Source: Lysobacter_K koreensis
GTDB taxonomy: Bacteria > Pseudomonadota > Gammaproteobacteria > Xanthomonadales > Xanthomonadaceae
Direction: 5' to 3'
DNA length: 64,000 nucleotides
Assembly: GCF_042677045.1 (NCBI RefSeq)
Contig: NZ_JBHTIH010000002.1
Coordinates: 186,001-250,000 of the forward strand
Shown: piece by piece, positions 1-20,131 of the stretch
Layout: each line of letters starts with the position of its first letter
Numbering within the stretch: the stretch's first letter is position 1
The notes under the pieces: generated by a model
What the model was told of the DNA's origin: nothing
What the model saw: only the letters and a program-made list of their open reading frames with translations
Database searches by the model: none
Made by a program: the position numbers and the translations under genes

Positions 1-1
1 G

Positions 2-499
2 TCGCCAGAACTGCTCGGGTCCGCGGCATGGCCGTTGGCGGCGGCGGGCGTGGTCGCGATCGGTGCCGCCGTGGTGGCCAGCTGGCGAGCGTTCTCGTCG
101 TCGAGCGACGGCCGCGCCCTGGCCGGCAAGCGGCCGTTCGAGCCGCTGCGGGTGTTGGCGTTCGTGGCGATCCTGGCAGCGATCGTCCTGTTGGCGGCGA
201 TCGCGCGGCATTGGCTCGGTGCAGGCAGCCTGCCGTGGGTGCTGGCCGCGTCGGGCCTGGCGGACGTCCATGCCGCGGCCGCGTCGGCAGCGCAGCTGGT
301 CGCGACGGGGCAGGTGGGCGCGGAGCAGGGGGTAGTGGCGGTGCTGGCCGCGCTGGCCACCAATTCCTCGGCGAAGTGCGTGGTGGCGGCGATCAAGGGC
401 GGCCGGCAGTACGCGCTGCGGGTGATCCCGGGCATCGTGCTGATGGTGCTCGCGTTCGCGGTCACGATGGCGCTGATGCCGTCGGCCTGGCGCGTCTGA
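2..499 (+). CDS. DUF4010 / MgtC-SapB-type membrane protein, C-terminal part
   Basis: This is the 3' end of a gene whose start lies before the window; the frame is open from base 2 to a TGA at 497-499, giving about 165 residues. The protein is very hydrophobic, with at least four likely membrane segments, and its last third carries the pattern LATNSSAKCVVAAIKGG. That resembles the conserved Asn-Lys-Gly region of the DUF4010 half of MgtC/SapB-family inner-membrane proteins. The family's transport role is poorly defined, so no substrate is proposed. An internal TTG at 35 could be mistaken for a start, but the sequence before it is equally membrane-like, so I treat the gene as truncated by the window edge. 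It converges with the acyltransferase gene that ends at 574. Confidence 0.6.
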   Translation, partial: SPELLGSAAWPLAAAGVVAIGAAVVASWRAFSSSSDGRALAGKRPFEPLRVLAFVAILAAIVLLAAIARHWLGAGSLPWVLAASGLADVHAAAASAAQLVATGQVGAEQGVVAVLAALATNSSAKCVVAAIKGGRQYALRVIPGIVLMVLAFAVTMALMPSAWRV

Positions 500-573
500 A
501 AGCCACGGCGTCCAGCGGTGCTTCGCGCACGCATTGCCTTGTGCGGGACGCGCTACCTGCATCGATGATCGGA

Positions 574-1719
574 TCAATCGACCCGCTGGTCGCTGGCGAT
601 CGAGCCCGCAGGCTTGCCCGGAAGCTGCTTGCCCGGGACATACGCGCGCAGGCGCGACAGACGCCCGGCCACGCCATCCCATGCGGTCCCGGCGAACTGC
701 TTCAAGCGTGGCGAGAACCGGCGTTCGATCAGCACATGCACCGCATACGCAATCACCAGCATGAGCAGCAAGGTGCCCCAGAACAGCAGGTGCGCGTTGA
801 TGGCCGGGTATGCGACGTTGAAGATCATGAATCCGATGTTCTGGTGGATCAGGTACAGCGGGTAGGTGAGCGCGCCAGCCACCAGCCAGCGTTGCCGGCC
901 AACGGCGCCGGTGCGCCGCAGTGCCACCAGCAGCATGACGACGAAGAACGCGCTGACGATTGCGCCGACCGCGAAGCGGTTCATGTCGGTATGGAAGTGT
1001 TGTTCGAATCCGGGAATACCGGCCAGCGATTGCTGCAGCGCCAGCGCCAGGCACGCCGCCATCACGCAGACGCGATAGATCGTCACCCCGCGCGACCAGA
1101 TAAGGAACGACATCGCGCCGCCGATGAAATACGCCGAGTAGCCCGTGAGCAGCAGGAATCGCAACGAGCCGATCGGGAACATCTCGAGCGCGATGCTTGC
1201 CAGCAGCCACAAGCTTAGGAAGAACTGGGCTTGGTGGATCCGTCCGATCGCCACCAGCACCGCCACCAGCGCATAGAACTGCAGTTCGACGAACAGCGAC
1301 CAGTACACGCCGTCGATCGACGGCACGCCGACGAATCCGCTCAGCATGGTCATGTTCACCAGGTACTGGGGCAGGGTCGCCGAATAGCGCTCTGCACCGA
1401 GCACCGCGATCGCGAGGAAGGTCAGCGTGCAGCAGGCCCAGAACGCCGGGTACAGGCGTACGAACCGCGACACCGCGAACGCCTTCAAGCTGCCGCGCGA
1501 GGCGGTCATCAGGATGACGAAACCGCTGATCAGGAAGAACAGTTCCACGCCCAGGTAGCCGTACTTGGCGACCGGCGCCAGCAGCGGGTACGGCATGATC
1601 GATCGGTCATCGGCGGCGTAGCCGCGGAACGCGTAGTGGAAGAACACCACCGCGAGCGCCGCGGCGAATCGCAGCAGGTCGATCTCGTTGACGCGTCGGC
1701 TTTCCATCGGTGCGGTCAT
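574..1719 (-). CDS. Acyltransferase family 3 (OafA/ExoZ-type O-acyltransferase)
   Basis: The product has 381 residues and about ten membrane segments. It opens with the acyltransferase-3 signature: NEIDLLRFAAALAVVFFHY, where the RFxAAxxVxxxH pattern carries the catalytic His, and then GVELFFLISGFVI. It ends with a family-typical LTYPLYLIHQNIGF helix and an ERRFSP boundary. Such inner-membrane enzymes move acetyl or other acyl groups onto sugars of exopolysaccharide, O-antigen or peptidoglycan. I chose the ATG at 1719; the ATG at 1707 (MESRRV) is an alternative. The frame stays open far upstream through the neighbouring gene, but that extension is not family-like. It lies 11 bp downstream of the methyltransferase gene on the same strand, so the two probably form one transcript. 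Nearby polysaccharide genes make EPS O-acylation the likeliest job. Confidence 0.85.
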   Translation of the reverse strand: MTAPMESRRVNEIDLLRFAAALAVVFFHYAFRGYAADDRSIMPYPLLAPVAKYGYLGVELFFLISGFVILMTASRGSLKAFAVSRFVRLYPAFWACCTLTFLAIAVLGAERYSATLPQYLVNMTMLSGFVGVPSIDGVYWSLFVELQFYALVAVLVAIGRIHQAQFFLSLWLLASIALEMFPIGSLRFLLLTGYSAYFIGGAMSFLIWSRGVTIYRVCVMAACLALALQQSLAGIPGFEQHFHTDMNRFAVGAIVSAFFVVMLLVALRRTGAVGRQRWLVAGALTYPLYLIHQNIGFMIFNVAYPAINAHLLFWGTLLLMLVIAYAVHVLIERRFSPRLKQFAGTAWDGVAGRLSRLRAYVPGKQLPGKPAGSIASDQRVD

Positions 1720-1730
1720 GGAGGATCCAC

Positions 1731-2648
1731 TCACGCCCCGGCGGCCGCCGGTTGCATCGCGACGCGGCGCGTTGCGCGCGCCGGGCTGGTGGCCGCCTGC
1801 GCCTGGGGATCGCGGGCGAAGTAGAAGCCGTAGTAGCAGTCGATATCGCAGTCCGGCGCGAACGGCACTTCCAGGTGGCGTTCGAACGTCTCCCAGCGGT
1901 CGACGATGGAGTAGCCCAGCGCCTGCATGCCGGCGACGAACTCCGGCACCGCCGATACCCGATAGGGGCAGATCGCGAAACCGATGTTCTGCAATGTGAA
2001 GTAACCGCGGCTGGGATGCATCGGGACGAGGTTGACCAGCACGTGTGCGGGCGGGCGCTGCAGGCCTCGCAGCAGGTCCGGCAGCGTGTAGTCCAGGTAC
2101 TGCAGCGCGCCGGCGGTGAACAGCACATCGGCGCCATCGGCGGCCTCGCGCGAGTCCGTGAATGCCAGCCGGCGTTCCGGGTCGTGTTCCGTCGCCCATT
2201 CGCGTCCGGCCGCCAACACGGCGGGGACATCGTGGATCAGCCAATGCAGGTCCGCCGGGTAGTCGACGTAGCGGCGAAATCCGTAATAGCTGACGCCGAT
2301 ATGCCCGCCCAGGTCGAATATCCGGCGCTGGCCTGACGCCAGCAGGCGCGACAGCCAATGCACGGCCGGGTAGTCGCTGACCTTGATGTGGTCCAGGTGG
2401 CTGCGGTAGATGCGGCCGGAGACCTCCTGGTCGTAGGTGCTCGGCAACGTCGGCGGCGCATCGGCCAGCGCCTGGCCGTAGGTCTGGTAGACGCCGTAGT
2501 AGTGGTTGCCTCCCTGGTAGGGGCGTTGAAACAGCCGCCGATAGAGCGGCCGGGCCAGCAACCGCAGTCCCGGAAGCTGGCCGATTTCCATGGCGATGTG
2601 CTTGAGCTTGCGGCGCAGGCCGGCCCAGTTGCCACGATGCATCTTCAT
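1731..2648 (-). CDS. TIGR04325-type putative SAM methyltransferase
   Basis: The protein has 305 residues. Residues 109-118 (RIFDLGGHIG) form a Rossmann SAM-binding motif I, and later parts (GADVLFTAGALQYLDY, HVLVNLVPMHP, ENIG-like LQNIGFAICPYR) match the layout of the TIGR04325 (LIC12133) putative methyltransferase family. That family is commonly found in polysaccharide and O-antigen loci. A role as an O- or N-methylase of a sugar or acyl group is inferred from context; the substrate is unknown. The ATG at 2648 lies just after AAGGGG, and a second ATG at 2642 would also be served by the same ribosome site. It heads the two-gene minus-strand unit with the acyltransferase and is divergent from the phosphopantetheinyl transferase. 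Confidence 0.75.
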   Translation of the reverse strand: MKMHRGNWAGLRRKLKHIAMEIGQLPGLRLLARPLYRRLFQRPYQGGNHYYGVYQTYGQALADAPPTLPSTYDQEVSGRIYRSHLDHIKVSDYPAVHWLSRLLASGQRRIFDLGGHIGVSYYGFRRYVDYPADLHWLIHDVPAVLAAGREWATEHDPERRLAFTDSREAADGADVLFTAGALQYLDYTLPDLLRGLQRPPAHVLVNLVPMHPSRGYFTLQNIGFAICPYRVSAVPEFVAGMQALGYSIVDRWETFERHLEVPFAPDCDIDCYYGFYFARDPQAQAATSPARATRRVAMQPAAAGA

Positions 2649-2833
2649 CCCCTTGGCCCGGACGACCACTGCTACCTGCCTGCTGAAAACGGCACCCGGG
2701 CCCCTGCGAGGACAGCGCGGACACATTCGAGCCCAGCCCTGTCCGACTTCCTGTATCCGACGCGTTGGTTGGCGTAGGACCCAACGTCGCTGGGGTCGTT
2801 GACGGTGGTTGGCGGCAATGCAGGGGGAAATAG
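2649..2833. promoter_or_regulatory. Divergent intergenic region, methyltransferase / PPTase
   Basis: The 185-bp gap separates two divergently read genes and so must hold promoters in both directions. The plus-strand gene has a strong AGGGGGA ribosome site at 2822-2828. I see no convincing sigma-70 hexamer pair or operator palindrome. Confidence 0.4.
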
Positions 2834-3673
2834 ATGACCAGTTCGAGTGGCTCCCGCGAAACTGGCGCGGCCGCATCCGGTCCCATGGATCTGGATGCGG
2901 CTTTCGCGGCCGCATCGCGCGACGTCCTGTCGCCGCGGCGCATCACCGTGGCGCTGATGGAGGTCGGGGCTTGGCATCCATGGCGGCAAGACGCGCACGC
3001 GCTGCTGGACGCAGCGGAAACGGCGCGGGTCCAGCGGCGGCGCGACCCGGCACAGCGCGACGCGCTGGCGCTGGCCTATGCGTGGCATCGGCTGCTGCTG
3101 GCGCGATTGCTGGGCCTGGACCCGGCGGACGTGCCGCTGCAGCGCGACGCGCGTGGCTGCCCTCGGCTGGCCGGTGATCTGGCCCACACCAGCCTGAGCC
3201 ACGCCGATGGCGTGGTCGCCGTCGCGATGACGACCTCGGGCCCGGTCGGGGTGGACATCGAGTTGGCCACGCGCGCCGCGGTGATGGCCGAGATCGCCCG
3301 CTGCGTCTGCCACCGCAGCGAGTCAGAACACTTCGCTGCGCTCATGGGGCCGGCGCGCGCCACCGCCTTCCTGGCGCTGTGGGTCCGCAAGGAGGCGGTG
3401 CTGAAGGCGGCCGGGGTGGGGCTCGAGGTGGCCATGGAGACTTTCGCGGCGCCCGAGCACGACGCCTTGCCGTTGCCTGGTGCGCGCTCTGCCGTCGTGC
3501 AGGTGCGGATGCTCGAGGCCGGTCCATCCTGCGTCGCGGCGGTTGCCGGCCCGGCCGGCGTCGCGGTGTCGTGCAACTGGCTGCGGCCACCCGCCGCGCG
3601 CGGGGTCGGTGGTCCTGCGCACTGGGGGCGCATCGCCGATCCGCTCCATCTGTCCGCGGCTGAAGCCGCCTAG
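2834..3673 (+). CDS. Sfp-type 4'-phosphopantetheinyl transferase
   Basis: The 279-residue protein transfers the phosphopantetheine arm of CoA to the conserved Ser of carrier domains. It shows the Sfp/AcpT pattern: LSHADGVVAVAM near residue 121, GPVGVDIE at 137-143 with the Mg-binding Asp141 and Glu143, and WVRKEAVLKAAG at 183-194 with the family WxxKExxxK core. The ATG at 2834 follows AGGGGGA at good spacing. The N-terminal 25 residues are low in conservation and may be dispensable. Four carrier domains (PCP, ACP, PCP, PCP) lie in the NRPS/PKS genes 2-13 kb downstream, so this enzyme is the natural activator of that megasynthase. This is a cluster-dedicated arrangement; a wider role in fatty acid ACP activation is possible but less likely. 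Confidence 0.9.
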   Translation: MTSSSGSRETGAAASGPMDLDAAFAAASRDVLSPRRITVALMEVGAWHPWRQDAHALLDAAETARVQRRRDPAQRDALALAYAWHRLLLARLLGLDPADVPLQRDARGCPRLAGDLAHTSLSHADGVVAVAMTTSGPVGVDIELATRAAVMAEIARCVCHRSESEHFAALMGPARATAFLALWVRKEAVLKAAGVGLEVAMETFAAPEHDALPLPGARSAVVQVRMLEAGPSCVAAVAGPAGVAVSCNWLRPPAARGVGGPAHWGRIADPLHLSAAEAA

Positions 3674-3778
3674 GCGCGCCATGGCCCGCTGGCATCCACT
3701 GGTATCGGGAATTTCCACTATGCGCAAGTGCACATGCATGGCGTCACGCGCGGATTTCGTTCGGCCGGGAGTGCACCT

Positions 3779-5173
3779 GTGAAGACCACGAAATCCAGTC
3801 GCAAGGTTCGGGTCATCCGCGCGCTTTGGCTGGCCGAGGTGCTGCTGATCCTGCTGGCGGCCGTGGCCGCGATCAACCTGCGCTTCTTCAACGACCCCGC
3901 CGGCTACGAGCTGTTCCTGAGCCGTTCGCCCGTGCGCGTGCTGTTGCTGGCGGTGGTCATCACCGTCGCCATGGCCGCGTTCGGCTTGTACCAGGTCCAC
4001 GTACGCCACAACCGGCTCGACTTCCTGCTGCGGCTGTTCCTGTCGTTCGCGTTCGGCGGCATCGGCCTGCTGGTGCTGTACTACCTGGTGCCGCCGATCT
4101 ACATCGGCCGCAGCGTGTTCGCGATGTCGCTGGCCCTGGGCTTCGTCGGCGTGGTCGGCGTGCGTTCGGCCACCCAGCATTTCTTCCGCGGCGATGCGTT
4201 CCGGCGGCGGATCCTGGTCTATGGCGCCGGCAACAATGCCGAGCTCATCAACAGCAGCCTGCGCCGCCGCTCCGACCGGCAATCGTTCGTGGTGGTCGGG
4301 TTCGTGCCGGTGGCGGGACAGGCCACCGCGGTCCGGGAGGAACTGCAGGTGCGGGCCGACGAGGGATTGTCGGCGCTGGCCAGCAAGTTGCGGGTGGACG
4401 AGGTCGTGGTGGCGCCCGATGAGCGGCGCGGCGGCCTGCCGATGGACGAGATGCTGGTCTGCGCCCAGCGCGGGATCTCGATCTCGGACCTGCCGACGTT
4501 CTTCGAGCGCGAGGCCGGGATGGTCAAGGTCAACATCGCCGACCCGTCGTGGCTGGCGTTCTCCGGTGGCTTCGATCGCTCGACCCCGCGTCGCCTCAAC
4601 AAGCGCTTCTTCGACCTGGTCGCGGCCTGCGCCCTGTTGCTGGTCGCCTGGCCGTTCATGCTGCTGGTCGCGCTGTGCATCTGGCACGAATCCGGTGGTC
4701 CGATCCTCTACCGGCAAACGCGCGTCGGCGAGAACGGCCGCTGCTTCGAACTGGTCAAGTTCCGCAGCATGCGGACCGATGCCGAGGGCGACGGCGTCGC
4801 GCGCTGGGCCAGCCGCGACGACGATCGCAGCACCCGGGTGGGGCGGTTCATCCGCATGACCCGGCTGGACGAGTTGCCGCAGTTGTTCAACGTGCTGCGC
4901 GGCGACATGAGCTTCGTCGGTCCGCGGCCGGAACGCCCGCAGTTTGTCGACCTGCTCAACCACGAGGTCCGCTACTACAACGTCCGCCATTGCGTGAAGC
5001 CGGGCTTGACCGGCTGGGCGCAGCTGCGCTATCCGTATGGCGCCTCGGTGCGCGATGCCGAGGAGAAGCTGACGTTCGACCTGTTCTACGTCAAGAACCA
5101 GGGGCTGGTGTTCGACCTGATGATCCTGCTGCAGACGGTGGAGGTTGTGCTGTTCCGTCGCGGCGCGCGTTGA
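3779..5173 (+). CDS. Undecaprenyl-phosphate sugar-1-phosphate transferase (EpsB/WcaJ type, TIGR03013-like)
   Basis: The product (464 residues) starts an exopolysaccharide repeat by moving a sugar phosphate from a nucleotide sugar to undecaprenyl phosphate. The N-terminal part has four membrane helices, followed by a Rossmann-like region (ILVYGAGNNAELI) and a fifth helix. The C-terminal catalytic domain begins at RLNKRFFDLVAACALLLVAW and contains GPILYRQTRVGENG, FELVKFRSMRTDAE, TRLDELPQLFNVLRGDMS and FVGPRPERP, all hallmarks of bacterial sugar transferases. It resembles the TIGR03013 form tied to exosortase-A/PEP-CTERM EPS loci. I chose GTG 3779 because GGGAG at 3767-3771 precedes it by 7 bases; an in-frame ATG at 3728 has no good ribosome site. 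It is on the same strand as the NRPS/PKS operon but separated from it by an opposing gene. Confidence 0.9.
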   Translation: MKTTKSSRKVRVIRALWLAEVLLILLAAVAAINLRFFNDPAGYELFLSRSPVRVLLLAVVITVAMAAFGLYQVHVRHNRLDFLLRLFLSFAFGGIGLLVLYYLVPPIYIGRSVFAMSLALGFVGVVGVRSATQHFFRGDAFRRRILVYGAGNNAELINSSLRRRSDRQSFVVVGFVPVAGQATAVREELQVRADEGLSALASKLRVDEVVVAPDERRGGLPMDEMLVCAQRGISISDLPTFFEREAGMVKVNIADPSWLAFSGGFDRSTPRRLNKRFFDLVAACALLLVAWPFMLLVALCIWHESGGPILYRQTRVGENGRCFELVKFRSMRTDAEGDGVARWASRDDDRSTRVGRFIRMTRLDELPQLFNVLRGDMSFVGPRPERPQFVDLLNHEVRYYNVRHCVKPGLTGWAQLRYPYGASVRDAEEKLTFDLFYVKNQGLVFDLMILLQTVEVVLFRRGAR

Positions 5174-5209
5174 AGGGCGCGATGGCGAGACCGCCGGATG
5201 CGTCGGGCG

Positions 5210-5626
5210 TCATTGCGCCGAGAGCGTTAACCAGTCCCATGACGCCAGCAGCACCAGCAGGGCCAGGAACAGCACCACGAGCCAGATCGACGATCGGGCG
5301 GAGCGCTCGCTCCCGTCACCCGACGGCACGACGGTGGGCAAGCCGGGGCGCGAGACGGACCTCGCCGAGAGCAGCGGATGGCTTGCCACGGCGCGGGGCG
5401 TCATGCCCGGCATGCGTCCATAACGACGGTGGAATCGATTCACCGCGACATAGGTTGCGATCAGTTCGGACAGCGCGGCCTGGGCCGCGTCCGACCCGCC
5501 ATCGGTGCCCGTCCTGTCCGGATGCAGTTGGGCGATGCGTCGCCGGTAGGCGCGCTTGAACTCGTCCAGCGAGCAGTCCGCGGGAAGGTCCAGTTCCGAG
5601 TACAGCTGCGGAAAATCGGGTGTCAT
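5210..5626 (-). CDS. J-domain protein with C-terminal membrane anchor
   Basis: This 138-residue protein begins MTPDFPQLYSELDLPADCS and carries a J domain with the DnaK-stimulating HPD tripeptide in RIAQLHPDRTGTDGG. A single hydrophobic helix at the C-terminus (WLVVLFLALLVLLASWDW) suggests a tail-anchored co-chaperone. There is no Gly/Phe or zinc domain, so it is not a general DnaJ. The ATG at 5626 is preceded by GAGGG at about 8 bases; a longer in-frame extension to 5725 lacks a comparable site. It sits between the sugar transferase gene and the NRPS/PKS operon and reads against both. A role in recruiting DnaK to the membrane is inferred, and any tie to the megasynthase is guesswork. Confidence 0.8.
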   Translation of the reverse strand: MTPDFPQLYSELDLPADCSLDEFKRAYRRRIAQLHPDRTGTDGGSDAAQAALSELIATYVAVNRFHRRYGRMPGMTPRAVASHPLLSARSVSRPGLPTVVPSGDGSERSARSSIWLVVLFLALLVLLASWDWLTLSAQ

Positions 5627-5890
5627 CGCCGGCCCTCGAGCGTTGCCAATCGTAGCGCGTACGTCGCCGCCTAGGCGCCCGCTTGTTTTTGGCCGCCCAC
5701 CGCCCAGCGGAACGTTCTCTTCCATGCCGTGACGCCAATGCGTCGGCGACCAAGGGTGGGGGCAGATGCATACAAGGAACGTTACCGATCAAAGGCCGGG
5801 GCCATCGGAGCGCGCGAGGCAGGGCGCCACGATGCCCGCGGGCCAAGAGTGCGGCGTACGTGGATCCAGCAAAGGCGAGTGGCAAGTTCG
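5627..5890. promoter_or_regulatory. Divergent region upstream of the NRPS/PKS operon
   Basis: This 264-bp region lies between the J-domain gene and the first megasynthase gene and should contain the promoter of the biosynthetic operon. Two copies of GGAACGTT lie at 5709-5716 and 5776-5783, 67 bp apart, and could be regulator sites. An open frame runs back to 5729, but the family-like protein begins at 5891. No clear -35/-10 pair could be fixed by eye. Confidence 0.3.
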
Positions 5891-18375
<12,485 letters not shown>

Positions 18376-18460
18376 ACGGCCCGCCGTTCACTGCGATGGC
18401 AGCCGCCAGGGCCGATATCGGCTCGCGGGTGCATGGCAGCAGAGCTCAACGGTGGGCCGC

Positions 18461-19318
18461 ATGGGCGACGCGTTGACCCTGCAGGCGAACAGGACCGGCA
18501 TCGGCGCCTGGGAGCCGTTCTGGCTGGGCGACCCGGGCCGGCAGCTGTACGCGTCGCTGCATCGGTCCGCGATAGCCGGTCCGCGGTTGGGCGTGCTGTT
18601 CGCGGCGCCGCTGTTCCACGAGCAACCGCGCAGCCGTCGCCTGCTGGCCGAAATGGCGAGCGGTTTCGCCGCGATGGGCTTGCCGTCGCTGCGTTTCGAT
18701 TTTTTCGGGACCGGCGACTCCGGCGGCGACAGCGACCAGGCCGACTTCACCTCGATGTGCGCCGACCTGACGCTGGCCGCGCAAGCGCTGCGTGCGCAGG
18801 CGCAGGTGCAGCGGATCGTGGTGTTCGCGTGGCGCGCGGCGGCGTTGCCGGTGGCGCGCTGGATCGGCGAGGGCGGTGATCCCGACCTGGTGGTGCTGTG
18901 GGAACCGATCATCGATGGCGCCAGCTGGCTGGCGGAGCTGCAGCGCGCCGATGCCGCCGAGCGCAATTCCGCGAGTCGCTACCGGCCCGATCATGCCGGT
19001 GCGGTGCCTGCCGATGAGCGGCAGCTGATGGGCTTGGCGGTATCGCCGCGATTGCTCAGCGACATCGCCGGCGCGCGCCTGTCGGGACACGCGCCGACCC
19101 ACGCGCCGACCCAGGGCGCCCGTTACTGGGCGGTGCTGCGGCCTGTCCAATCGTCGCCGCAACAGAAGCCGGAACTGGCGTTGCAGCGGGTGTTCGACCT
19201 GCCGGTCGACTCACCAGACCTAGGCAGTGGCTTGCGGATGGACTCGGGGTTGTTTGTCGGGCCCTCCTTGAAGCGTACGGCCGAAGAATTGGCGTGGGCA
19301 TTGCTGGAGGAGGGCTGA
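18461..19318 (+). CDS. Alpha/beta-hydrolase-fold protein lacking the usual nucleophile
   Basis: This 285-residue protein has an alpha/beta-hydrolase layout. LRFDFFGTGDSGGD at residues 77-90 is the strand-loop typical of hydrolases associated with exosortase-A EPS loci (TIGR03100/TIGR03101 kind). At the place of the nucleophile elbow (GxSxG) it reads FAWRAAA at 122-128, with Arg125 where Ser or Cys would sit. It may therefore be a binding or scaffold protein, or use another residue. ATG 18461 is 5 bases after GGTGG; GTG 18452 is the alternative and would add three residues. It starts 85 bp after the NRPS gene and ends 3 bp before the next hydrolase gene, so the pair is likely co-transcribed with the synthetase. 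Release or editing of the NRPS product is possible but not shown by the sequence. Confidence 0.7.
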   Translation: MGDALTLQANRTGIGAWEPFWLGDPGRQLYASLHRSAIAGPRLGVLFAAPLFHEQPRSRRLLAEMASGFAAMGLPSLRFDFFGTGDSGGDSDQADFTSMCADLTLAAQALRAQAQVQRIVVFAWRAAALPVARWIGEGGDPDLVVLWEPIIDGASWLAELQRADAAERNSASRYRPDHAGAVPADERQLMGLAVSPRLLSDIAGARLSGHAPTHAPTQGARYWAVLRPVQSSPQQKPELALQRVFDLPVDSPDLGSGLRMDSGLFVGPSLKRTAEELAWALLEEG

Positions 19319-19321
19319 AGC

Positions 19322-20131
19322 ATGGACCGCATCGTGCAGTTCGGGCCCGAGGGTCGGCTGGTGGGCGTGCTCAGCGGCGCATCACTGCCCGCCGATGCGC
19401 CCACGCTGGTGCTGCCCAGCGCCGGCCTGCTGCCGCGTTCCGGTCCGTTCCGGATGAACGTCGAACTGGCGCAGCGCCTGCTGTCGTGCGGGTTCCGCAC
19501 GTTCCGCTTCGAGGTGCCCGGGGTCGGTGAGACCCCGCGCCTGCCAGGGTGCGGATCGCGCGAGGCGACGTTGGCCGCGCTCGATCACCTGGCGTCCGAG
19601 TACGGCTGCCGCCGGTTCGCGGTCGGCGGGGTGTGCAGCGCCGCCGACGTGGGCTGGAGTGCGGCGCTGGCGGACGAGCGGGTGACCGCGATGGTCTTGC
19701 TCGACGGGCTGTCCTACACCGGGCCGTGGTACCAGCTGGCACGCATGGCCGGAGTCCTGCGCCGCCCGCGTGACTGGTTAGGAGTGCTGTGGCGATGGGT
19801 AGGACGTGCCGGCAGGGCATCCCCCAAGGCGGACATCGCGGACTACCGCGAATGGCCGGAGCGGGGCGAGGCGCAGCGTCAGTTCGCGACGCTGGTGGCA
19901 CGCGATGTCCACTCCTTGTGGATCTACACCGGGGGCTACACCGACCGTTTCCTGCATCCGCGCCAGTTCGCCTGGAGTTTCGGCAAGGCGGCCGGCGACA
20001 AGAGGGTGGCCATGCACTACTGGCCTGATTGCGACCACACCTTCTATGCGCGCGCGCACCGCGACCGGCTGCTCGCGACCATGCAGGACTGGCTGATATC
20101 GTCTTTCCCGCCGACCGCGGTGCAGGCATGA
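19322..20131 (+). CDS. Alpha/beta hydrolase with Cys/Ser elbow (GGVCSAAD)
   Basis: A 269-residue alpha/beta hydrolase. The nucleophile elbow reads GGVCSAAD at residues 102-109, with Cys105 in the usual Ser position and Ser106 beside it, much like other EPS- or NRPS-linked hydrolases with a GLCSGA elbow. RFEVPGVGET at 62-71 matches the oxyanion-hole strand, and DCDHTFY near the C-terminus supplies the expected catalytic His. It follows the previous hydrolase gene by 3 bp and overlaps the next gene by ATGA, which places it within the NRPS operon. It is the best in-cluster candidate for a stand-alone thioesterase or acyl-transfer enzyme, given that the NRPS has no terminal TE. A Cys nucleophile is unusual and could favour transfer to an amine or alcohol over hydrolysis; this is inference. 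Confidence 0.75.
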   Translation: MDRIVQFGPEGRLVGVLSGASLPADAPTLVLPSAGLLPRSGPFRMNVELAQRLLSCGFRTFRFEVPGVGETPRLPGCGSREATLAALDHLASEYGCRRFAVGGVCSAADVGWSAALADERVTAMVLLDGLSYTGPWYQLARMAGVLRRPRDWLGVLWRWVGRAGRASPKADIADYREWPERGEAQRQFATLVARDVHSLWIYTGGYTDRFLHPRQFAWSFGKAAGDKRVAMHYWPDCDHTFYARAHRDRLLATMQDWLISSFPPTAVQA

